Origin: an uncultured Alistipes sp. | GTDB taxonomy: Bacteria > Bacteroidota > Bacteroidia > Bacteroidales > Rikenellaceae | Reading direction: 5' to 3' | Length of the DNA stretch: 25,186 bases | Assembly: GCA_949840605.1 (NCBI GenBank) | Contig: CATKXN010000026.1 | Location: forward strand, 1 to 25,186 | Shown: positions 1 through 8,963 of the stretch, piece by piece | How the letters are laid out: each line of letters starts with the position of its first letter | Numbering within the stretch: position 1 is the stretch's first letter | Notes under the pieces: generated by a model | Told to the model about the DNA's origin: nothing | Databases searched by the model: none | Seen by the model: the letters and a program-made list of their open reading frames with translations, nothing else | Program-made: the position numbers and the translations under genes

Positions 1-2454
1 GAGAACATCGACGGCACGCTGCCCTTCTCGCAGGCGATGATCGATCTCTGGCGCGAAAAGGAGAAGGACCCCGACGGCATCGCCGATTCGGGCTACCCCA
101 ACTACGTCGCCTACCCCAATACCGACTGGATGAAGGCGATGTTTGAAAACAACGTCTACCACAAGCACAACCTCTCGGCCAGCGGCTCGTCGGGCGCCAC
201 GAAATACCTCATGTCGTTCTCCTACGTCAACAACCCGGGCGTCGTGGCACGGACCGGCAGCGAGCGGTTCCAGCTGCGCACCAACGTTTCGTCGCAGGTC
301 ACAAAATGGCTGGAAATAGGCACCAAACTGTGGGGATACGAGGGCACGCGCGAACTGAGCGACTTCTCGGGCGCCTCGGGCTACATGTCCCGCGCCACGC
401 CGGGCATCTACCCCTACTACGACGGGAAATACGGCTGGATGGAGAATTCCGAGCAAAGTTCCTCGTCGCGCAACAACCTCTATTTCATCAACCGTTTCGG
501 CGGCGAGGAGAAGAGCCACTACGTCAATGCCGCGGTCTTCGCCAACGTCAGACTCCCCTACCGCATCAAGTACGACGTTTCGTTCAACTACGCGCGGTCG
601 AGCTCCGAGCACAAATACTACGGCAAGACCTGCAACGCCTTTTCGTTCTCGAAGAACGACTGGGCCTACCGTTACGAAGACCTGGCCAAACTGGCCCTGA
701 CGCAGACCGACAAGAACACCTACCGGTGGACGTTCCAGAACAATCTCTCGTGGGACTACACCTTCGCCGAGAAGCACGACCTCACGGCGCTCGTGGGATT
801 CGAGGCCATGTACAGCAATACGTCGAACCTGAAAGCGAAAAAGACCGGCTTCGCGCAGGACAAGCTCGTGGAGTTCGACACGGCGACCACCGTGACGAGC
901 ATCGACGGCACGCAGACCGACTTCGCGACGGCTTCGTTCTTCGGCCGTCTGACCTATGCCTACGACAACCGCTATCTCTTCGAAACGAACCTCCGCTACG
1001 ACGGTTCGTCGCGCTTCGCCCGCAAATCGCGCTGGGGCCTGTTCCCCTCGGTGTCGGCCGGCTGGCGCATCTCGCAGGAGGCTTTCATGCAGGATTCGGG
1101 CATCGACAACCTCAAACTGCGCGCCTCGTGGGGCAAGCTGGGCAACCACGCCATCGGCAACTACGAGTATCAGGCGACCTACGCCTCGGGCTACCTCTAC
1201 TCGTTCGGCGGCAAACAGTCGCCGGGCATCGTGGCCTCGCTCTCGAACAACCTGCTGGAATGGGAAACCACCACCTCGGCCAACGCCGGCGTGGAGCTGG
1301 GCGTGCTGCACAACCGCCTTACCTTCGAGATGGACTATTATAACAAGGTGACCGACGGCATCCTCTACCAGGCCCCGATCTTCGCCACCATCGGCCAGAA
1401 GAGCGCCCCCAACCAGAACCTCTGCGAAGTCACCAACAACGGTCTGGAACTGACGCTCGGCTGGCGCGACCGGGTCAAGGACTTCTCCTACGGCATCTCG
1501 GCCAATTTCACGCGCAACTGGAACGAAGTGACCAAATACAAGGGCCGCCTCCAGGCGGGCTGGGTAACCGGCGAGGACGGCACGCGCGTCTACGACACCA
1601 ACCTCGGCGACGTCACCACGGCCGTGGGCACCACGCGCCGCGTGATGGAAGGCAAACTCATCAACGAATTCTACCTGCTCGACACCTACAAGGGCAACGG
1701 CAGCTACTTCTTCGGCGACGGCTCGGTCAACCCGCAGGGCGGCCCGCGCGACGGCATGATCCGCACCGAGCAGGACATGGAGTGGGCCCGGGCGATGATC
1801 GCCGCAGGCAACACGTTTCTCCCCAGCCAGACCATCGGCAAAAAGGGCATCTGGTACGGCGACTACCTCTATGCCGACACCAACGGCGACGGCATCTACG
1901 GCAACGAGAACGACTACACGTTCCAGAACGTCTCGATGAGCCCGAAATACTACTACGGATTCCAGGTCGACCTGGCGTGGAAAGGCATCGACCTCTCGAT
2001 GACGTGGGCCGGCGCCGGAGGCTTCTCGATCTACTGGCGCTACCTGGGGTTCAACTCCTACTCCACGCGCGGCGACACGACCATCGCCCGGGAAATAGCC
2101 TGCGACCACTATTTCTTCGATCCCGAGAACCCCGCCGATCCGCGCACGAACCTCACCTCGAAGCACGGGCGTCTGACGATGAACTACGGGTCGGAACAGA
2201 ACGGCGGCACGAACTATTCGACACACTGGCTCTACAAGGGCGACTACCTGAAACTCAAAAACCTGACCGTCGGTTACACGCTGCCGAAGAAATGGCTGCG
2301 GAAAATCCGCTTGCAGGACGTCCGCATCTACCTCAGCGGCGAGAATCTCTGGACCATCACCGACTATCCGGGCATGGACCCCGAATTCTCGGACACGATG
2401 GAATACTACGCCAGCCTGAAACAATATTCGATCGGCCTCAACATCAAATTCTAA
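1..2454 (+). CDS. SusC/RagA-family TonB-dependent outer-membrane transporter (5' partial)
   Basis: The frame is open from the first base, so this is the C-terminal 817 residues of a protein whose family is usually about 1000-1100 residues. The signal peptide, carboxypeptidase-like regulatory domain, TonB box and part of the plug lie upstream of the window. What remains is dominated by alternating aromatic/polar strands typical of a 22-strand outer-membrane barrel, and it ends in the usual SusC tail (YSIGLNIKF, last residue Phe). Family knowledge: SusC proteins import oligosaccharides across the outer membrane using TonB energy, capped by a SusD lipoprotein. The SusD gene follows after only 18 bases, as expected for a co-transcribed pair at the head of a glycan locus. 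The substrate cannot be read from the sequence. An internal ATG at 37 is not the start, because the frame and homology-like sequence continue upstream of it. Confidence 0.95.
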   Translation, partial: ENIDGTLPFSQAMIDLWREKEKDPDGIADSGYPNYVAYPNTDWMKAMFENNVYHKHNLSASGSSGATKYLMSFSYVNNPGVVARTGSERFQLRTNVSSQVTKWLEIGTKLWGYEGTRELSDFSGASGYMSRATPGIYPYYDGKYGWMENSEQSSSSRNNLYFINRFGGEEKSHYVNAAVFANVRLPYRIKYDVSFNYARSSSEHKYYGKTCNAFSFSKNDWAYRYEDLAKLALTQTDKNTYRWTFQNNLSWDYTFAEKHDLTALVGFEAMYSNTSNLKAKKTGFAQDKLVEFDTATTVTSIDGTQTDFATASFFGRLTYAYDNRYLFETNLRYDGSSRFARKSRWGLFPSVSAGWRISQEAFMQDSGIDNLKLRASWGKLGNHAIGNYEYQATYASGYLYSFGGKQSPGIVASLSNNLLEWETTTSANAGVELGVLHNRLTFEMDYYNKVTDGILYQAPIFATIGQKSAPNQNLCEVTNNGLELTLGWRDRVKDFSYGISANFTRNWNEVTKYKGRLQAGWVTGEDGTRVYDTNLGDVTTAVGTTRRVMEGKLINEFYLLDTYKGNGSYFFGDGSVNPQGGPRDGMIRTEQDMEWARAMIAAGNTFLPSQTIGKKGIWYGDYLYADTNGDGIYGNENDYTFQNVSMSPKYYYGFQVDLAWKGIDLSMTWAGAGGFSIYWRYLGFNSYSTRGDTTIAREIACDHYFFDPENPADPRTNLTSKHGRLTMNYGSEQNGGTNYSTHWLYKGDYLKLKNLTVGYTLPKKWLRKIRLQDVRIYLSGENLWTITDYPGMDPEFSDTMEYYASLKQYSIGLNIKF

Positions 2455-2472
2455 ATTCCCCAGCCTACTACT

Positions 2473-4239
2473 ATGAAGCACTTATATAAGACATTCATCG
2501 GGTCGGTCCTGACGCTCGCACTCGCCGGGTGCAACGATTTCCTCGACCTCTCGTCCTACGACGAGGTCAGCTCCGGCACGGCATTCTCGACCACCACGCT
2601 GGCCGAATCGGTCGTCATCGGCGCCTACAGCAACATCCTTTACGACTACATCGACGGCAGTCGTTCGCGCCTCAACTGGGACGCCTTCTCGTCGGTCATG
2701 GACCCCTCGTACGGTCACATCTACCTCAACTACTCCTACCTCACGGGAACGATCCAGCCCAACGACGCCTCGTTCCTGACCTATTGGAAACGCTTCTACG
2801 AAGGCGTCAACCGCGCCAACGACGTGATCAACAACATCGCCTCGTGCCCCACCATGAGCGACGCCCTCAAACGCCAGCGCATCGCCGAGTGCAAGTTCCT
2901 GCGCGCCTTCCACTACTACCGCCTCAACTGCCTCTGGCGGGGCGTTCCGGTCTACCTGGAAAACCTCGCGCCCGGGGAATACACCCGCCCCCGTTCGTCT
3001 GAAGAGCAGGTGTGGGGCGTCATCATCGACGACCTGAACGACTGCATCGCCTGCGAGGAGCTGCCCGGCAAGTACAAATCGAGCGACAGCGGCTACGGCC
3101 GTGTGACCAAGGGTGCGGCCTACACGCTGCGCGGAAAGGTCTACCTGTGGCTGAAGAAATGGGAGGAGGCCGAAAAGGATTTTCTCGAAGTCGGCAAACT
3201 GGGCTACGACCTCTACCGGGGCGACTATGCCGACCTGTTCAAACAGGCCAACGAAAAGTGCGACGAAATGATTTTCAGCGCCCAGATGGAGGATGTCGCA
3301 GGGTTCGGCAACGTGTTCAGCTACACCTACGGCAACATGGTCACCAAAGGCAACGGCTCCTCGTCGTTCTTCATGAACGGCCGTTTCGTCGACTCCTACG
3401 AGTGGGCCGACGGCAGGCCCTTCGACTGGGACGACGTGATCGACGGCTACGACGCCATGCAGCCCAAGGCCCGCAGCGTCTATTTCCTGCGTGACAACAT
3501 GACCGCCGCCGAGAGCGCGACGATGCAGAGCTACGGCGCCGACCTCTCGAAATACCTCGAAACGGGCAACGAAGCGCGCATCCGCGCCGCCTACACAGGC
3601 CGCGACCCGCGTCTGGAAGCGACGGTCATCACCCCCTACTCGACCTACAAGGGCGGAGCTTCGGGCGCGGAGCTGACCTATACGCTGCGATGGCCCTTCC
3701 GTTCCAGCGCGGCGCCGTCGCTCGATCTGGAAACCCGTTCGAACAGCTACATGCTCTACTCGATCCGCAAATTCGTGACCTCGGGCAACGAATACGCCAA
3801 CATACAGAACAACCCCGTCGACGTGCCGATCTTCCGTTATGCCGACGTGCTGCTGTGCCTGGCGGAGGCCGTCAACGAGCAGGGACGCTACGGCGAAGCC
3901 GCAGGCTATGTGAACGAGGTCCGCAAGCGTGCGGGCGTCGCTGAGCTCAACACGCCGGGCAACCCCCATGTCGCCGTGACCAGCGCCGGCGAACTGCGTC
4001 CGCGCATCCGCAACGAGAAGAAATGGGAGCTGGCCTGCGAGGAGCAGCTCTACTGCGACGAACTGCGCTGGGGAACATGGCAGGCGGACAAGTTCGCCGC
4101 CGGGAACGGCCTGCTGGAGTGCTGGGGAGCCCCCGTATACGAATACAAATGGGGCGGTCCGGCCTACCTCAAATGGCCCGTACCCTCGTCCGAACGGGAG
4201 AAGAACCCCTCCCTTGCCCAAAACGAAAACTGGCATTAA
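2473..4239 (+). CDS. SusD/RagB-family surface glycan-binding lipoprotein
   Basis: This 588-residue protein starts with a lipoprotein signal peptide and a lipobox ending LAGC (Cys20), followed by NDFLD, a common start for mature SusD proteins. The N-terminal half has the helical SusD-like pattern (LRAFHYYRLNCLW near 145-157). The C-terminal part has the RagB/SusD pattern: PIFRYADVLLCLAEA, then VRKRAG, then NEKKWELACEEQ. SusD proteins sit on the outer face of the outer membrane, bind glycan, and act as a lid on the SusC barrel. The gene lies directly downstream of the SusC gene and 23 bases upstream of the next gene, consistent with an operon. Assignment to the family is firm; the ligand is unknown, although the neighbouring sulfatase suggests a sulfated glycan. 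Confidence 0.96.
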   Translation: MKHLYKTFIGSVLTLALAGCNDFLDLSSYDEVSSGTAFSTTTLAESVVIGAYSNILYDYIDGSRSRLNWDAFSSVMDPSYGHIYLNYSYLTGTIQPNDASFLTYWKRFYEGVNRANDVINNIASCPTMSDALKRQRIAECKFLRAFHYYRLNCLWRGVPVYLENLAPGEYTRPRSSEEQVWGVIIDDLNDCIACEELPGKYKSSDSGYGRVTKGAAYTLRGKVYLWLKKWEEAEKDFLEVGKLGYDLYRGDYADLFKQANEKCDEMIFSAQMEDVAGFGNVFSYTYGNMVTKGNGSSSFFMNGRFVDSYEWADGRPFDWDDVIDGYDAMQPKARSVYFLRDNMTAAESATMQSYGADLSKYLETGNEARIRAAYTGRDPRLEATVITPYSTYKGGASGAELTYTLRWPFRSSAAPSLDLETRSNSYMLYSIRKFVTSGNEYANIQNNPVDVPIFRYADVLLCLAEAVNEQGRYGEAAGYVNEVRKRAGVAELNTPGNPHVAVTSAGELRPRIRNEKKWELACEEQLYCDELRWGTWQADKFAAGNGLLECWGAPVYEYKWGGPAYLKWPVPSSEREKNPSLAQNENWH

Positions 4240-4262
4240 ACAACCCATATTCAGTATAACAG

Positions 4263-7200
4263 ATGAAACGAAAAATCCTGATGACACTCGGCCTGCTCGC
4301 CGGCATTGCGGTCGGCGCCCGGGCCCAGCAAACCGGAGTCACGGCCCGGGAGGGAACGCTCGAACTCCCCACCTACGTACTCAACGCCGCCGAAACGGCG
4401 CCCATCTTCGAACGCGACTGGTCCTACCAGCGGGCACGACGCTCGGTCTACCCCTATGCGCTCGACGACAACATGACGCGCGACCGTAAGACGGTGAGCT
4501 ACAAGGCCCTCTACCTCGAAAACGAATACGTCGAACTGTGCGTCCTGCCGGAGATCGGCGGACGGCTGTTCTACGCCGTCGACAAGACCAACGGCTACGA
4601 CATCTTCTACCACCAGCACGTGGTCAAGCCGGCGAACGTCGGCATGACGGGGGCATGGATCTCGGGCGGCGTCGAGTGGAACGTCTTCCACCACCACCGC
4701 GCCACGTCGAACATCCCGTGCGATTACCGCATCGTCGAAAACGAGGACGGCAGCAAGACCATCTGGGTCGGCGAGACCGAACTCCGCCACCGCATGTCGT
4801 GGGCCATCGGCATCACGCTCCATCCGGGCAAGTCCTATATGGAAATCACCGGAAGGCTGGTCAACTCGACCGAGAACGACAACTCGATGCTCTACTGGTC
4901 GAACGTCTCGACGCTCGTGGACGACAACTACCAGATCATCTTCCCCCAGAGCACCGAATTCGTGACCTTCCACTGCAAAAACTGGTTCGCGCACTGGCCC
5001 GTCACCCGCGAGCCGTTCAACGGCATCGACGAATACGCCGGCGGGATCGACGCCTCGTGGTGGAAGAACCACTTCATGTCCAACTCGATGTTCGTGCACG
5101 ACCTCAAGGAGGACTTCATCGCCGGGTACGACCACGGCCGCAAGGCCGGCACGATGCTGGCGGGCAACCACCACATCGTCAAGGGCGGCAAGTTCTGGCT
5201 CTGGGGGCCCAACTCGGAGTGGGACACCCGCATCCTGACCGACAGCGACGGCCACTACTGCGAACTGATGGTGGGCGCCTACTCGGACAACCAGCCCGAC
5301 TACAACTGGAGCGCGCCCTACGAGGTGAAGGAGTTCACCCACTACTGGTACGGACTGCGCGACATCGGCGGCGTGAAGACCGGCAACCGGCAGGCGGCCC
5401 TGAATCTCGACCTCGTGGCCCCGGGCAAGGCGCTGATCGGCGTCAATGCCACGGAGAAGCTGTCCGGGATGACCGTCGCACTCACGGCCGGCGGCCGGAC
5501 GCTCTTCACCCGGCGGACGGATGTCGCTCCCGACGCGCCGTTCGTGGAGACCGTGGCCGTCGACAAGGCGATCGAACCGACCGACCTGCGGATCACGCTC
5601 ACCGACGCCGCAGGCAGGGAGCTGCTGGCCTACACGCCCGTGAAGCACGACGCGGACAAACCGCTGCCGGAGATCGTGCAACGTCCGCTGCGCCCCGAAC
5701 AGATCGAAAACACCGAGGAGTGCTATCTGGTCGGGATGCGCAACCTGCAGTTCCACAATCCGTTCATCGACCCCACGGACTATTTCGAAGAGGTCCTGCG
5801 CCGCGATCCGGGCGACACGCGCGCCAACACGCAGCTGGGCGTCTGGTGGCGTCAGCGCGGCGACAACGCGAAGGCCGCCCGCTACCTGCGCACGGCGATC
5901 AGGCGCCAGACCAAGGACTACACCCGTCCGAGGGACTGCGAGGCGATGTACAACCTGGGCCTGATCCTCAAGCAGGAGGGCAAGGTCGAGGCGGCGATGG
6001 ACACGCTCTACCGCGCCGTCTGGAACTACAACTACAATTCCGCGGGTAATTTCCAGCTGGCGCAGCTCTACATGGCGCAGGGCGATATGCCGATGGCGCT
6101 CGAGCGGCTGGACGAGGCCATCGCCTACAACGCCCGCAACTTCAGCGCCCTGAATCTGAAAGCCACCATCCTGCGCACGCAGGGCGACAAGGCAGGCGCC
6201 TCGGCCTGCGTGAAGCGCGTATTGGAAGCCGATCCCGTGAACGCCTACGCCACCCACGAGCAGCAGCTGCTGGGCGAGAGCGACTATTTCGAAAAGCTGA
6301 TGCGCGACGAACCGGAATCGTATCTCGAACTGGCCCTCGCCTACCTGCACAACGGATTCCGGGATACGGCCGTGAAACTGCTCGAACGGATCGACGCCCG
6401 GACGGCCTACCCCACCGTCAAGATGTGGCTGGGCTATCTGGCCGGCAAGGCCGGCGACAAGGCCGCGGAAAAGAAGTATTTCACGGCGGCGCTGGCGATC
6501 CCGACCGACCGCTGCAATCCGTTCCGGCTGGAGACGGTCGCCGTACTGGAACGGGCCAAGGAACTCTTCCCCGCAAGTTACAAGCCCTGGTACTATACGG
6601 GCAACCTCTATTATAACAAGCAGCCCGACCGCGCGATGGCCGAGTGGGAGCAGTGCATCGCCAAGGAGCCCGCGTTCGCCATGGCATGGCGCAACCTCGG
6701 ATGGGCGCACTGGCTCCACACGAAGAACTACGGCGAAGCGGTGAAATACTACCGCAAGGCCATCGACCTGGCTCCCGAAGAGGCGCTTTTCCTCGAGGAG
6801 ATCGACCAGGTCTACGAAGCCAAGGGCGAGGACGTGCAGGTGCGCTACGACCTGCTGAAGAGCCGCCACGAGGTCTGCACGAAGCGTTACTCCCCGCTGG
6901 CCGGAGAGGTCACGGCAGGCATCTTCGTCGGGGATTACGACTATGTGCTCAAGCTGTTGAAGGAGTGCTACTTCCCGACGCGCGAAGGCGTCGCCAACTT
7001 CCACGACATCTATGTCGACGCCCTGCTGCTGGCCGGGGAGGAGAAATTCGCCGCAGGGCAGCGGAAGGAGGCCCTCGGGCTCTTCGAGAGCGCCTTCGAC
7101 TACCCGGAGAACCACCAGGTGTTCCTCGTCGACAAACGCACGCCCCGCGACGCCCAGATCTACTGGTTCATCGGCAACGCCTACGAGCGTATGGGCAACC

Positions 7201-7562
7201 GTTCCAAAGCCATGCTGAACTACCGCAAAGCCGCGGCGGTGAACGTCAAGAAGACCGACTACCGCTACTGGCAGGGCCTCGCGCTCGAAAAACTGGGCAA
7301 AAAGGCCGAGGCCGAAGCCCTGTTCGAAGCGCTCGTCGAGGCCGGAAAGGCCGCCGTCGTCGAGGACTACGTGAACTTCTACGGCGCCGAGGGCACCACG
7401 GGCAAGACCGCGGCGACGATCAACACCCGGGCCTGCTACACGCAGGGGCTGGGCCAGCTGGGTCTCGGCAACCGGGACGAAGCCCGGAAATGCTTTGCTG
7501 AATCGGTGGAGCTGAAGCCCGACAACCTCTGGTCGTCGGTGATGCTCCGCAAACTGAAATAA
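4263..7562 (+). CDS. secreted DUF5107 domain protein with TPR repeats
   Basis: This 1099-residue protein has a signal peptide (about 1-21, predicted cleavage after ARA) and no lipobox, so it is probably periplasmic. Residues of roughly 40-340 match my recollection of the DUF5107 family: a beta-rich domain with GGRLFYAVDK near 98 and GAWISGGVEWNVFHHH near 130. The fold is thought to resemble galactose mutarotase or glycoside hydrolase beta-sandwiches. From about 490 to the end are many tetratricopeptide-like helical repeats (for example LGWAHWLHTKNYGEAVKYYRKA and LGNRDEARKCFAESVELKPDN). Proteins of this type occur in Bacteroidota glycan loci, but I know of no firmly established activity, so a glycan-acting or glycan-sensing role is inference. 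It lies between the susD gene and the sulfatase, only 12 bases before the latter. A 954-residue antisense open frame across it is a codon-bias shadow. Confidence 0.85.
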   Translation: MKRKILMTLGLLAGIAVGARAQQTGVTAREGTLELPTYVLNAAETAPIFERDWSYQRARRSVYPYALDDNMTRDRKTVSYKALYLENEYVELCVLPEIGGRLFYAVDKTNGYDIFYHQHVVKPANVGMTGAWISGGVEWNVFHHHRATSNIPCDYRIVENEDGSKTIWVGETELRHRMSWAIGITLHPGKSYMEITGRLVNSTENDNSMLYWSNVSTLVDDNYQIIFPQSTEFVTFHCKNWFAHWPVTREPFNGIDEYAGGIDASWWKNHFMSNSMFVHDLKEDFIAGYDHGRKAGTMLAGNHHIVKGGKFWLWGPNSEWDTRILTDSDGHYCELMVGAYSDNQPDYNWSAPYEVKEFTHYWYGLRDIGGVKTGNRQAALNLDLVAPGKALIGVNATEKLSGMTVALTAGGRTLFTRRTDVAPDAPFVETVAVDKAIEPTDLRITLTDAAGRELLAYTPVKHDADKPLPEIVQRPLRPEQIENTEECYLVGMRNLQFHNPFIDPTDYFEEVLRRDPGDTRANTQLGVWWRQRGDNAKAARYLRTAIRRQTKDYTRPRDCEAMYNLGLILKQEGKVEAAMDTLYRAVWNYNYNSAGNFQLAQLYMAQGDMPMALERLDEAIAYNARNFSALNLKATILRTQGDKAGASACVKRVLEADPVNAYATHEQQLLGESDYFEKLMRDEPESYLELALAYLHNGFRDTAVKLLERIDARTAYPTVKMWLGYLAGKAGDKAAEKKYFTAALAIPTDRCNPFRLETVAVLERAKELFPASYKPWYYTGNLYYNKQPDRAMAEWEQCIAKEPAFAMAWRNLGWAHWLHTKNYGEAVKYYRKAIDLAPEEALFLEEIDQVYEAKGEDVQVRYDLLKSRHEVCTKRYSPLAGEVTAGIFVGDYDYVLKLLKECYFPTREGVANFHDIYVDALLLAGEEKFAAGQRKEALGLFESAFDYPENHQVFLVDKRTPRDAQIYWFIGNAYERMGNRSKAMLNYRKAAAVNVKKTDYRYWQGLALEKLGKKAEAEALFEALVEAGKAAVVEDYVNFYGAEGTTGKTAATINTRACYTQGLGQLGLGNRDEARKCFAESVELKPDNLWSSVMLRKLK

Positions 7563-7574
7563 CCGACCGAGAAA

Positions 7575-8963
7575 ATGAATTCACAGCACATACTGATGCT
7601 CGGAGGCTTCGCGGCCGCCGCCCTGACCGGGCAGCAGGCCGCGGCCCAGAAGCGCCCCAACGTGGTCGTCATCCTGGCCGACGACTGCAGCTGGCATGAC
7701 ATCGGGTGTTACGGCGCGGTCAACAACCGCACGCCGCACATCGACTCGCTGGCCCGCGCAGGCATGCGCTTCACGAACGCCTGGAACTCCGTATCGACGA
7801 GCGTGCCCACGCGCCACTGCCTCTACACGGGCATGTACCCGATCCGCAACGGCGGGCACTACAACCTCAGCGCGATCCGCGAAGAGGTCGAGACCATGCC
7901 CGTGCGCCTGGCGCGGCTCGGCTACCGGGTGGGGCTGGCAGGGAAATGGCACATCCACCCGAAGGAGGCCTTTCCGTTCGAACGGGTACCCGGATTCGCG
8001 GTCAACTGCCTGACGAAAGACCCCTCGCACACGATGAAGGGGGTCGAGGAGTTCGTCTCGCGCGACCGGGAAGAACCCTTCTGCCTGGTGGTGGCCTCGG
8101 TCAACCCGCACGTCCCGTGGACGGGCGGCGACCCCTCGAAATTCGACCTCGGGAAACTGGTCCTGCCGCCCCATTTCGTCGATACGCCGCAGACGCGCAA
8201 GAGCTATGCGGCCTATCTGGCCGAAATCGACCTGCTCGACCGGGAGGTGGGCGACGTCGTGCGGGTCCTGCGGGAACGGCGGCGGCTCGACGACACGCTG
8301 GTGATCTTCCTCTCGGAGCAGGGGTCGCAGCTCACGGGCGCCAAGTGGACCAACTGGAACACCGGGGTGCACGCCGCGATGATCGCCCGCTGGGACGGCC
8401 ATATCCGTCCGGGCCGCACGACCGACGCCATCGTGCAGTATGAGGACATCCTGCCGACGCTCGTGGCGCTGGGAGGCGGCAACCCCGGCCGCGAGATGGA
8501 CGGCCGCAGCATCGCGCCGCTTCTCGAAGGGCGCAGCGACCGCCACCGCGAATACGCCTTCCACCTCCACGACAACTACCCGTCGGGCCCTCCCTACCCC
8601 ATCCGTGCGGCGGGCGACGGACGTTACCGGCTGGTCTGGAACCTGACCCCCGAGCGGAAGTTCACGGCGAAGAACATGGAGAACGAGCTCTGGCTCAAGT
8701 CGTGGAAAGCGACCGACACGGAACATGCGAAATTCATCGTCGGACGATGGTATCACCGCCCGGAGTTCGAGCTGTACGACACGGAGACCGACCCCTGGGA
8801 GCTGACCAACCTGGCCGGGAAAAAGGAGTACGCCCGCATACAGGCCCGGCTGTTCCGGGCGCTGAAAAAATGGATGCGCGAGCAGGGCGATCCGGGCGTC
8901 GAAGCCGATACGGAACAGAACAAACCGGCCAACCGGCCCGCACCAAAAACCGTCCGGCCATGA
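7575..8963 (+). CDS. S-type sulfatase (S1-family, formylglycine-dependent), secreted
   Basis: This 462-residue protein has a signal peptide (cleavage near AAA-Q, residues 22-25). The mature protein opens with the sulfatase pattern RPNVVVILADD, where Asp36-Asp37 are expected calcium ligands. The active-site signature SVPTR is at 76-80 with Ser76 as the nucleophile precursor; a serine there means oxidation to formylglycine by an anaerobic maturase (anSME), encoded elsewhere. GKWH at 123-126 and NPH near 177-179 also fit. The usual SDHG/SDNG metal motif is replaced by SEQG (247-250), a subfamily trait or variant. Its place in the PUL suggests it removes sulfate esters from the imported glycan in the periplasm. 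Which sulfated sugar it acts on cannot be read here. Its stop overlaps the next start as ATGA, indicating translational coupling. Confidence 0.93.
   Translation: MNSQHILMLGGFAAAALTGQQAAAQKRPNVVVILADDCSWHDIGCYGAVNNRTPHIDSLARAGMRFTNAWNSVSTSVPTRHCLYTGMYPIRNGGHYNLSAIREEVETMPVRLARLGYRVGLAGKWHIHPKEAFPFERVPGFAVNCLTKDPSHTMKGVEEFVSRDREEPFCLVVASVNPHVPWTGGDPSKFDLGKLVLPPHFVDTPQTRKSYAAYLAEIDLLDREVGDVVRVLRERRRLDDTLVIFLSEQGSQLTGAKWTNWNTGVHAAMIARWDGHIRPGRTTDAIVQYEDILPTLVALGGGNPGREMDGRSIAPLLEGRSDRHREYAFHLHDNYPSGPPYPIRAAGDGRYRLVWNLTPERKFTAKNMENELWLKSWKATDTEHAKFIVGRWYHRPEFELYDTETDPWELTNLAGKKEYARIQARLFRALKKWMREQGDPGVEADTEQNKPANRPAPKTVRP

Noticed and set aside
2482..4287. A 601-residue minus-strand open frame opposite susD
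   Set aside because: Antisense shadow of GC-rich coding sequence; the plus strand holds a clear SusD lipoprotein.
4251..7115. A 954-residue open frame on the minus strand opposite the DUF5107-TPR gene
   Set aside because: It mirrors the coding strand in a GC-rich codon-biased gene, is rich in Arg, Val, Gly and Asp without any domain, and lies opposite a well-supported protein with a signal peptide.
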